Source: Bryopsis sp. KO-2023 (lineage: Eukaryota; Chlorophyta; Ulvophyceae; Bryopsidales; Bryopsidaceae). Taken from it: a DNA stretch of 64,000 nucleotides. The notes under the pieces were generated by a model. The model did no database searches and had not been told where the DNA came from. It saw only the letters and a program-made list of their open reading frames with translations. Below are positions 29,550 through 37,859 of the stretch, in pieces. The stretch is taken from positions 6,789,501 to 6,853,500 of the forward strand of contig BSYQ01000005.1 in assembly GCA_030272585.1 (NCBI GenBank), in the 5' to 3' direction. The first letter of the stretch is position 1, and every line of letters begins with the position of its first letter. Made by a program: the position numbers and the translations under genes.

Positions 29550-32500
29550 TCAGCTTCTTATCTCAAACTCACGTAACTTGTCCGGTGCGTTTCGCAAGTT
29601 TCTGGCAGGTTCCCAGGTGTCCTCCGATTGATCATAACCCTGCCACCTGACAAGGTACTGCTTCCTGCCCCTGACAGTCCTATCTGCCAGAATCCTGTCA
29701 ACCAGATACTCCTCTTGACCTGCCACCATTTCAGGCTCAGGTTGCCACCTGGGTGCCTCCCTGTCAGGAAAGCTGCCCTCCTGATCTTCGAAAGCAGGTT
29801 TCAGCTTGGACACATGGAAGGTGTTATGAATTTTCCAATGACCTGGCAGCCTCAGCCTGACTGCAACTTCAGATAACCTCTTCAGAACTACAAAAGGTCC
29901 ACAGTATTTTGCAGTCAATTTCCTGCTCAACACCTGTGGTAGGGGTAAGTCCTTTGTGGCGAGAAAAACTTTGTCGCCCGGCTGAAAGCCCCCTCCCCTT
30001 CTGTTTTCGTCCGCCCCCTGGCGTTGACGTGCCTGAGCAGAAGCAATGTTCCTTCTGCAGGTTTGCAATGCAGTCTGCCAAGTAGACCACCAATCATCCA
30101 CTGCAGGGCAAGCTGTAGCAGCTACAGCACTTGCAGGAGTCCTGGGTTGCTGTCCATTCATCAAATAGAAGGGAGAAAACCCAGTTGTAGCATTTATGCT
30201 GGAATTGTATGCAAATTCTGCAGCATCTAAATGCATATCCCAGTCGGTGCCTGCAGGTTCCACATAACTGCGCAGAATTTCCTGCACTGTTCTGTTAGCT
30301 CGCTCAGTCTGACCATCTGTCTCAGGATGATAACTGCTAGACATTGCTAACCGAGTGCCTGCCTTCTTCCAAAGAGCCCTCCAAAAATTGCTAGTGAAAC
30401 GACTATCCCGATCAGAAACAATTTCTTGAGGCAATCCAAAGAAACGAACCACATGTTGGAAAAACAAATCTGCTACCCCTGCAGCAGTAACTGTCTGCTT
30501 TGTTGGAATGAGTCTGATCATTTTTGTGAATCGATCCACAACCACCAGCAAATAATCTGACCCTTTCTGAGTCCTTGGCAAAGGTCCAACAAAGTCCAAT
30601 GAAACACTAGTCCACCTGCCATCTGGAATCGGCAAGGGCTGCAGCTTACCCAAAGGCTTCTGAGTAGAGGCCTTGTTTCGTTGGCAGGGAATGCAATTCC
30701 TCACATACTTCTGCACAGATCCTGAAATGAGTGGCCAGAAGTAATACTGCTGAACCCTGTGCAGGGTCTTCCTCCTGCCCAGATGTCCTGCCAATGCAGA
30801 CTCATGGCAAGCATGCAGTATCTTTTCCCTGAGCCCATCTGCTTCAGGTATCCACCATTTCCAGGAATGACCAACATGTCTCCAAAGTTTCAGACCATCC
30901 CATTTCACATGTGGAGGTCTGGAAGGTGCTCCAATCAGCTGCCAACATAATGGATCCTTCTTGTAAGCTGCCAGCACTGCCTGCTGAAATTCCCGATCTG
31001 CTGTCAACCTTATCCTTGCATTCAGCTGAGGACCATGTTCCTCTGCCTGATGTGTGGCCCTGCTCAACGCATCTGCCACCACATTGTCTCTGCCTGGCCG
31101 GTACTTGATCTCGAACTTGAAGGATTGCAGAGTTTCCATCCATCTTGCCTGCCTCTGTGACAGGTGAGGCTGGGTGTGCAAAAATTTTAGAGGTGCATGA
31201 TCGGTGTGCACGGTGAACTCCTGAGCATCCAAGTAGTGCCTCCACACTTTCAGAGCATGCACCACAGCCAACAGCTCCTTTTCATGAGTCGCATAGTTGA
31301 GCTCTGCCGGTTGCAGTTTCCTGCTTTCATATGCCACTGGTTGCTGACCCTGCCCCTGGTCCTGTGTTAGGACTGCTCCAATAGCATAGTCTGAGGCATC
31401 TGTGATCACCTCGAATCTCAGACTTGGGTCAGGCACCAAAAGCACTGGTGCAGACATTAACGCCTCCTTGACATCCTGCATTGCTGCAGCTTCTGCCTCA
31501 GTCCATTTCCACACTGCCTCCTTTTTCAATAGAGCAGTGAGTGGTTTGGCTCTTGCAGAAAAATCCTTGATGAATCTTCTGTAATAGTTTGCCAATCCCA
31601 GAAATGACCTGAGATCCTTCACTGAAGTCAAAGGTGGCCAGTCCCTGATGACCTGCACCTTACTCTGCAACACCTGTACTCCTGCAGCACTCAACTCATG
31701 CCCCAGAAACTCAACTTGCTCCTTGCAGATTTCACATTTGGAAGCTGAAGCATATAATTTCTGCTCCCTCAATCTCTGCATCACCTTTTTCAAGTGAACC
31801 TTGTGTTCTGCCCAACTCTTGCTAAAAATCAAGATGTCATCTAAGTAAACGATGCAGAAGGTATCCAGAAAATCATGTAACACATGATTCATTGTGTTCA
31901 TGAAGGTGGCAGGAGCATTTGTCAGCCCAAAAGGAAGAACAATGTACTCGTAGAGGCCATACCTGGTGCGGAAGGCCGTTTTCTCACAGTCTGCAGGGTC
32001 CAACCGCACCTGATGGTAGCCTGCGCAGAGATCAATTTTGCTGAAGCAGCGAGCTCCCTGAATCTGATCCAGCAATTCCTCTATCCTTGGGATAGGGTAC
32101 CTGTTCTTCACCGTTAGTTTGTTAAGTGCCCGAAAGTCTACGCACATCCTAAGCTTTCCGTTCTTCTTAGGAACAAACAAAATTGGTGAACCCCAGGGTG
32201 ACTTGCTAGGTCTGATAAAACCCTGCTTCAGTAACTCTGCCAACTGCTTCTTCAATTCTTCTCTTTCTGCAAAACTGGCTCTATAAAGCCCCTTTTTTAC
32301 TGGTTCTGCCCCTTCTACCAATTCAATCTTGTGGTTCACACCCCTGTCAGGAGGCAATTCCTGCGGCAGTTCCTCTTTAAACAAATCCTGAAACTCCTTT
32401 CTGATCTGTGTTTCTAGCTCAACTGCCTCTTTCTGTTCCTCTGACAAGGTTTCTGGTTCACTGCCTCTCACTGCATCAGTACTTTCCAAACCATTTATTG

Positions 32501-33713
32501 AACATCCATTATTTACTTCCCGTAAATTCAATAGGTACATCGGCAGGCCCTTGCGAGCTGCCCGAGCTACCTCATGTGCAGACATGAGGTCCAAATCTGC
32601 TGTACTGCAATCTTCCAATCTGCCCGTTTGCATTCTAAGTTTAACGACTCTACCCTGAGGCCCCTGCAAAGCCACTATCTTTTCCTGCCAATCTATGGTG
32701 GGGTTATGTTTGATCAACCAAGACATACCCAGCACCAGGTCATATCTGCCCAGTGTTACTGCATACATCTTTTCTTCAGACACAAACCTCCCCATCTTGA
32801 CACTGGCCTGCAGTTCTTTTTCTACCTTTTCCGAAGTCCTGCCATCTGCCAACTGAACTTCAGAAACTGCCTCAGAGTGTTGTGTCTGTATGCTGTTTTC
32901 CTGCAACCAATCTTTCGAAACAAAATTGTCGGTTGCACCACTATCTATCAAAATTCTAGCAAAACAATCTGCCACAAACCCTGTGGTCTTCAACATTCCC
33001 TGAGTCCCCCCATGGACTCCTCTCAACTTCAAAAGTGGGGGTTCATCCAAGCTATATCCTTTAAAGCAAACTTCATTAGGTCTGCCCAGCCCAGATTCCT
33101 CTCTCACTGAAAACAGGTCTGCGGTGTCTGCCCTCAGATCACCAGCAGCACCAACATGCACTGAAAAATCATGCAAGTCAGGTGTGGCCCCGCCTGGCCC
33201 TGCACCTACTGCCTCTGAGAATTGAGTAGTTGTGGCTACCGTAGGCACATCAACCCCCTCAATCTCACTCCATGACCCTGCAGGTGTCAGTGCCTCCTGC
33301 ACTACACCTTCAGAATCCTTCTCTGAAACATCTGCAGATGCTGCGACTCCGCGCCCAGCATCTACCATTGCACTCTTCAAACAAACTGCAAGCCTCCCCA
33401 ACTTCGGCAGACCACTTGCAGTACTGCTCACCTTCTCCCTAAGGCCTCCAGAATTCCCTGCACCGGTGTCCCTGCCTGGACCACCACCTGCAGAAATTCC
33501 ATCCATGAATCTTACACACTTCTCCTCGGTTACGGCTACACACGGCTCATCAACCTTAGAATGGACTCCACGCCCATAGGCTACCCTCCCCTGAGGTAAC
33601 ACCTTGTGTGGGTGGCTACGCCGACCTTCCCACACTCCACTTCTGTCCTCCTGCTTCTCTTCTCCACGGCTGGCAGTCTCTCCAGACTCCAGCCTGCTCA
33701 GTTTTCCTGACAA
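29550..33713 (-). CDS. pol: Pol of B2
   Basis: 1387 residues, open. Protease DSG (ILIDSGATDNFVSKDW), reverse transcriptase with YLDD (FCIVYLDDILIFS), RNase H (ITDASDYAIGAVL), integrase with HHCC and DDE motifs (LDFVGPLP, VSDRDSRFTSNFW, ETDGQTERANRT) and C-terminal chromodomain (QYLVRWQGYDQSEDTWEP). The first 16 bases overlap gag in the -1 frame, so the listed start is probably not used on its own. The N-terminal spacer lacks the 54-bp repeats of B1. Confidence 0.93.
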   Translation of the reverse strand: MSGKLSRLESGETASRGEEKQEDRSGVWEGRRSHPHKVLPQGRVAYGRGVHSKVDEPCVAVTEEKCVRFMDGISAGGGPGRDTGAGNSGGLREKVSSTASGLPKLGRLAVCLKSAMVDAGRGVAASADVSEKDSEGVVQEALTPAGSWSEIEGVDVPTVATTTQFSEAVGAGPGGATPDLHDFSVHVGAAGDLRADTADLFSVREESGLGRPNEVCFKGYSLDEPPLLKLRGVHGGTQGMLKTTGFVADCFARILIDSGATDNFVSKDWLQENSIQTQHSEAVSEVQLADGRTSEKVEKELQASVKMGRFVSEEKMYAVTLGRYDLVLGMSWLIKHNPTIDWQEKIVALQGPQGRVVKLRMQTGRLEDCSTADLDLMSAHEVARAARKGLPMYLLNLREVNNGCSINGLESTDAVRGSEPETLSEEQKEAVELETQIRKEFQDLFKEELPQELPPDRGVNHKIELVEGAEPVKKGLYRASFAEREELKKQLAELLKQGFIRPSKSPWGSPILFVPKKNGKLRMCVDFRALNKLTVKNRYPIPRIEELLDQIQGARCFSKIDLCAGYHQVRLDPADCEKTAFRTRYGLYEYIVLPFGLTNAPATFMNTMNHVLHDFLDTFCIVYLDDILIFSKSWAEHKVHLKKVMQRLREQKLYASASKCEICKEQVEFLGHELSAAGVQVLQSKVQVIRDWPPLTSVKDLRSFLGLANYYRRFIKDFSARAKPLTALLKKEAVWKWTEAEAAAMQDVKEALMSAPVLLVPDPSLRFEVITDASDYAIGAVLTQDQGQGQQPVAYESRKLQPAELNYATHEKELLAVVHALKVWRHYLDAQEFTVHTDHAPLKFLHTQPHLSQRQARWMETLQSFKFEIKYRPGRDNVVADALSRATHQAEEHGPQLNARIRLTADREFQQAVLAAYKKDPLCWQLIGAPSRPPHVKWDGLKLWRHVGHSWKWWIPEADGLREKILHACHESALAGHLGRRKTLHRVQQYYFWPLISGSVQKYVRNCIPCQRNKASTQKPLGKLQPLPIPDGRWTSVSLDFVGPLPRTQKGSDYLLVVVDRFTKMIRLIPTKQTVTAAGVADLFFQHVVRFFGLPQEIVSDRDSRFTSNFWRALWKKAGTRLAMSSSYHPETDGQTERANRTVQEILRSYVEPAGTDWDMHLDAAEFAYNSSINATTGFSPFYLMNGQQPRTPASAVAATACPAVDDWWSTWQTALQTCRRNIASAQARQRQGADENRRGGGFQPGDKVFLATKDLPLPQVLSRKLTAKYCGPFVVLKRLSEVAVRLRLPGHWKIHNTFHVSKLKPAFEDQEGSFPDREAPRWQPEPEMVAGQEEYLVDRILADRTVRGRKQYLVRWQGYDQSEDTWEPARNLRNAPDKLREFEIRS

Positions 33714-34867
33714 TCAACAGCAAAATGGCCCAACTTGTCGCAGTTGTAGCACCGCACATTTGCTGCAGCGCGACCTGCGTCCATTCTGCTTCTGCCTGCT
33801 GACGAACTTTCTCCAGACTTTCGCCTCTGTCTGCGAGGACTGCCACTGCGTCCCCTGCTCTTGCTGCGACTTGCGTCACGGCGTTTGCCGTCGTCAAAAC
33901 CCACACGGTTTCGCTGGAGGCCATCAACCTCCATGCGGTCACCTGATTGGGGAATATAACGCGGTGTCTGCCGATCGTCAAATCTGCCACGGTTGAAACT
34001 CTGAGACCTGCCTCTGCTCTGCGAGCGTCCTCTGCTCTGTGAGCGTCCTCTACTCTGGGATCGTCCCCTGCTTTGGGACCTGTCCCTGCGTGAACTTTCA
34101 CGCCTGCCTCTGGGACTGCGGCCTCTGCGTCCTTCTCTGCGGTATATCTCCAGAGGTCCTTCCCATGTAGCGGCAAGTGCTATTGCACGCTCCAAATCTG
34201 CAGGATCTTCCATTTCAACCTTAGTGCGCAAACGATCATTCAGACCTTCTATGAAACGAAACAGCTGCTCCCCAGCATTGCTGTCGTTGATCTGCAACAT
34301 GAGCCTGCGAAAATCGTGCACATATTCTGCGACAGACATTCGACCCTGCTTCAGGCGTGACCATTCACGTCTGAAGTCCTTGTTCTCGTTGGTCTTGCCG
34401 AACTGCCGTCTGAGATCTGCGACTAGTGCGGTCAGATCTGTAGGCAAAGCCCTCTGGCCTGCCATTGCCTCTTCGTAACGACTTCTCCACCATGTACCTG
34501 CAGCACCTCTTAAACAGCCTGCAGCCACCAAAACCTGCTGTTCCCTGTCTCTGGTTGCAGTCAGATCATAATATGTCTGCAACTGAACCTGTCACTCGTT
34601 CAGAGGAACATCCTGTGGATCACCATACCAGGAGTCAGGGCCTTTTGCCCTTGCTTTACCCAGAGCTGCCGGCGGATGCTGCTCGGCCAACCTAGTCCGT
34701 ACTGCGTGCCGGACTGCATCGTCCATCTGCGCGTTGACATTAGCGGCGACCTGCCTCAGGTGCAGGATCTCTTCCTGCATCTCTGCCATGCCCCGCCTCA
34801 GACCCTGAAGATCGAACGGATCTGGGGCTGGCGTTCCCATCTGGGGGTGCTCGTCTGTGCCTGACAT
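33698..34867 (-). pseudogene. gag: Gag of B2 (about one break)
   Basis: Region matching B1 Gag from MSGTDEHPQMGTPAPDPFDL to the CCHC knuckle CYNCDKLGHFAVDC. Capsid-region motifs and a strong Arg/Ser repeat domain (RSQSRGRSQSRGRSQ) are present. It is broken once as read here. Confidence 0.85.
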
Positions 34868-35213
34868 TCCTCCTGTTCCGCTCACGTCTTTCCTGCGTTG
34901 CCCTCTGCGATATGTAAATAGGACACTCAGGATCAAAGCAGTCGTAGTATCTGATAATGTTTCCACTGCGTTCTGCCTTCCTGTGGCCGTGAGGAGGCGC
35001 TCTGAGAGGAGGTGGCGGTATCACTGCCAATGGGTGTCTCACCGGACCAAAAACCTGCACTGGTCTGGGTAACCTGAAAGGGGCTGAAACCCAGTCCCCT
35101 GAGAAAGTAAACAGATCAGGTGGCAGCCCTGCCTCACACTGAATAACAGTCTCTACGTCTGATTCTGCTTCACTTCCACTACTCTCCACTGTCACAGGTT
35201 TCCCAAAACTCAT
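34740..35213 (-). CDS. ORF0 of B2, accessory frame overlapping gag
   Basis: Begins MSFGKPVTVESSGSEAESD, the start shared with ORF0b of B1. The same parts follow: LPPDLFTFSGDWVSAPFR, a Pro-rich middle, HGHRKAERSGNIIRYYDC, a Cys pair CFDPEC and an Arg-rich tail. The end overlaps gag in another frame. Conservation between two diverged elements supports it as coding. Function unknown. Confidence 0.7.
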   Translation of the reverse strand: MSFGKPVTVESSGSEAESDVETVIQCEAGLPPDLFTFSGDWVSAPFRLPRPVQVFGPVRHPLAVIPPPPLRAPPHGHRKAERSGNIIRYYDCFDPECPIYISQRATQERRERNRRNVRHRRAPPDGNASPRSVRSSGSEAGHGRDAGRDPAPEAGRR

Positions 35214-35222
35214 GCAGCACAC

Positions 35223-35613
35223 TTCTGCAGAAAGCCACTACAACACCGGCTAATTCCGACTAACCAAGAAGCCTTGCGCAAAACCTGCGTCTTCTAGATC
35301 TGCGCCGCCGCGCCTACTCTGATTAACCTAGAAAACTTGCGCAAACCTGCGTCTTCTAGACCCTGCGCCGCTGCGCCTACTCAAACCTGCACTCAGGCAG
35401 TACTGCGATTTCGACCTTTTAGAAAGCTGCGCCTGCCTGCGCCAAACCTTTCTGGGATCTCTCTGAAAGCTGCGCCTATCTGCGCTGAACCTTTCTGCGA
35501 CCTCTCCTTTGAAAGCTGCGCCTGCCTGCGCTACCTTTCACCAGAACTTCGTTCTCCCCTTTGCTTCCTCCTGAAGCCTTTCAGGAACGCTGCGATCTTG
35601 TCGCCAGCCCTGA
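35223..35613 (-). other. B2 leader with TGCGC repeats
   Basis: Non-coding, with repeated pieces such as CTTGCGCAAACCTGCGTCTT and many TGCGCC steps. It has the same character as the B1 leader though the sequences have drifted. Confidence 0.5.
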
Positions 35614-35625
35614 GCTCCGAAACCA
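35614..35625 (-). promoter_or_regulatory. B2 primer-binding site
   Basis: Minus-strand TGGTTTCGGAGC one base inside the 5' LTR (35627-36090), identical to the motif of the other families. Confidence 0.75.
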
Positions 35626-35626
35626 A

Positions 35627-36090
35627 TGTAAAGACTGCGCTGTAGACTGCGACTCTGAAGCAGTCTGCCAGCCTGAAACAACAGCCTAGAAGGCTGCAAC
35701 AAGTTCTGACACGAGAGAGCGGGAGAGAGAGAGTGTTCAACCCCAAAATCGAGTTACAAGAATACCCTGAGGTGCTGCCCAAATACCCTAGGCTGCACCT
35801 CTGATCCAAACTGATCGTTCAAGGTCCTATCCATCAACATGACCTGACAGTCTGCCTCAGTGTCAGGTCCCCTGTCTGAAACCTTCTGAGCTGCCAGCCC
35901 TGCAGAAAAGCGTCTGCTGAGCTGTCAGCCCCCATTCACAGATCTAAGGGTTCCGCTCTGCTGCAGCAAACCGGCTGCAGCATTGCTGGTTCCCTAGAAC
36001 TGCAGGCCTGTCAGTTCCCCTGAACTGCAGGTCTGCCAGTTCTCCTGAACTGAGGATCTGACAGTTCCCCTGAACTGCAGAATCCTTACA
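35627..36090 (-). repeat. B2 5' LTR
   Basis: 464 bp, apparently identical to 27105-27568. Confidence 0.93.
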
Positions 36091-36905
36091 AGTGGAGACA
36101 TTATCTAGAAGGTTGTGCGGGTGGAGTAACAGTGTTCACTGACCACCAACCTCTGACGCATATTCTGTCGCAGAGGAACCTTTCTAGAACCCAAGCAAGA
36201 TGGCTTGAGGCGGGGTACCTGACTTCGATCAACCCCAAGATCTCCTATATCAAAGGCAAGGCTAATGTGTTAGCGGATGCTCTCTCCCGCAGTGTTCCTA
36301 AGCCCGTGGAAACTGCGATGAACATTTCCACTTGGCAAGTGCATCAAGCAAGCCAAGACGAGTGGAAACAAGCCCTCCAAGCTGATAACTCCTTGGTGAA
36401 GATATTGCGGAAGCTTGAGAGTGGCGAGGAAGTTGAGGGATATTTCCTCAGGGAGGGAATACTCTGGACGGTCCCAAAGAGAGGATTAGTCGAGAAAGTG
36501 GTGGTTCCTAAAGGCCAGCGCAATAAGATTATGAAGGAGTGCCATGAGACACCTTCAGCAGGCCATACAGGACCAGCGCGAACAGGAGAAATCCTAGCGC
36601 GGCTATATTGGTGGAAGGGGTGGATGAATGAGTTGAAGGCATTTGTGCGCGAATGCCCTGTGTGCCAACAAATAAAGGCTGACACACAGAAGCCTATGGG
36701 CTTACTTCAACCCCTGCCAATACCTGAGCGGAAGTGGGAGCAAATTACCACTGACTTGGTGACAGATCTACCAGCATCCAATGGGTTTACTGCTGTAGCT
36801 GTCTTTGTCGATAGACTTACCAAGTTTGTGCATTTCGCCCCATGTACTAAAGAGATTACCGCTGCAGGATACGCCCAACTTTTCATCGAACATGTTTACC
36901 GCAAC
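36091..36905 (+). pseudogene. pol: Pol of A3, second piece
   Basis: End of RNase H and first part of integrase (HHCC zinc site, TTDLVTDLP). Lies between B2 and C. The last five bases GCAAC (36901-36905) are the target duplication of C. Confidence 0.9.
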
Positions 36906-37079
36906 TGTTAGGTCCCTGTAGGTTTTAGTGAGTCGTTGCTGAAGTTGAGACTGGGGTCACACACTTTCACAAACCAGAGAATTAATTTTACAAGTGTTCT
37001 CTCTGAACTTAACCTCCTAGAACCCGTACTAACCCGTACTACACACTCGTACTGCAAAATGAGTGCGATCAACGTATCA
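36906..37079 (-). repeat. C 3' LTR
   Basis: 174 bp, plus-strand TGTTAGGTCCCTGTAGG to AACGTATCA; apparently identical to 57002-57175. Confidence 0.93.
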
Positions 37080-37289
37080 ACTACTCCCCCCCCCCCCCCA
37101 AAGGGTGTCCACACCCGTAGAAGAACCCAAAAAGAAAGAAAAAGAAAAGAAAAGAAAAGAAAAGAAAACCCCCAAGGAAAAACTGTCTCTGTCCGGCTCT
37201 GACGCTCTGGCTCTGGCTCCGCGCTCTCTCACTCTGTCTCTGAGTCCAAGCCCTCGAGATCCCACATCGTTCGTAGGATGTATGTCAGC
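37080..37289 (-). other. C 3' segment with poly-G polypurine tract
   Basis: On the minus strand a run of 14 G (37086-37099) then AGTAGT abuts the 3' LTR. To its right are AAAGA-type simple repeats (37130-37170) and then C sequence up to the A2 insertion. Confidence 0.7.
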
Positions 37290-37294
37290 CGGGA

Positions 37295-37714
37295 TGTTAG
37301 TCTTTTAGCGCTATACGAGGTAGTTTGGGATAGAGCCGAGGGTGGCTGACGCATGCGGGTTCGCGAGTAAGACAGATTAGACCCAGAGTTTGGGGCATGC
37401 GTCAGCGTACTACACTTAGGGGTACTTAAGAGGCCCACTCGTTGTTTTGACGTTCACTTTATTTTGTAAGAACTCGGGATTCGTGGGATTGGTGTGTTCC
37501 CGCTTGTGTGTGTGTTTGTGTGTGTGTGTGTTAAGTGTTTGCCTGACGCAATCACTTCCCAACCCAAGTGCTCTAGTAGCGTTCACAACCGCGCTAGCTA
37601 GAGAGTTGTCTAAACCAACAAACCCCACAAGTATACTTGCGTTAGCCAGCAAGTTATCACGAATCCAATCAACACAGCCGACCACTATTGCGTCACCCAC
37701 AAGCTTCACTATCA
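37295..37714 (+). repeat. A2 5' LTR
   Basis: 420 bp, TGTTAGTCTTTTAGCG to CTTCACTATCA, with a GT microsatellite at about 37505-37531. Confidence 0.95.
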
Positions 37715-37716
37715 AT

Positions 37717-37728
37717 TGGTTTCGGAGC
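37717..37728 (+). promoter_or_regulatory. A2 primer-binding site
   Basis: TGGTTTCGGAGC two bases after the 5' LTR; the same motif as in B and C. Confidence 0.78.
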
Positions 37729-37859
37729 TAGGCAAGAACTTTAAGTTCTTGAGATCGAAACTTGTGAACGTGGCGCAACAAACGTTTTTGTTTGTTTGTT
37801 TGGTAGAGAGAAACTCCAACCGTGGTTGTTGAGTACTCCCAAATAGTGGCTGAGAGACC

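Larger units (their letters stand above)
27105..36090 (-). mobile_element. Element B2, Ty3/Gypsy chromovirus with ORF0 and ORF3
   Basis: 8986 bp in minus orientation, inserted in A3 pol with duplication AGTGG (27100-27104 and 36091-36095). The LTRs, 464 bp each, look identical by eye, so it is very young. Order on the minus strand: LTR, primer site, leader, ORF0, gag, pol, ORF3, 3' untranslated region, polypurine tract, LTR. It is close to whole, with about one break in gag. Proteins are clearly diverged from B1 and the LTRs differ, so B1 and B2 are sister subfamilies. Confidence 0.93.

Noticed and set aside
37130-37175. AAAGA-type repeats near the C 3' end as a functional site
   Set aside because: Simple-sequence tract next to the polypurine region, with no structure beyond the repeat.
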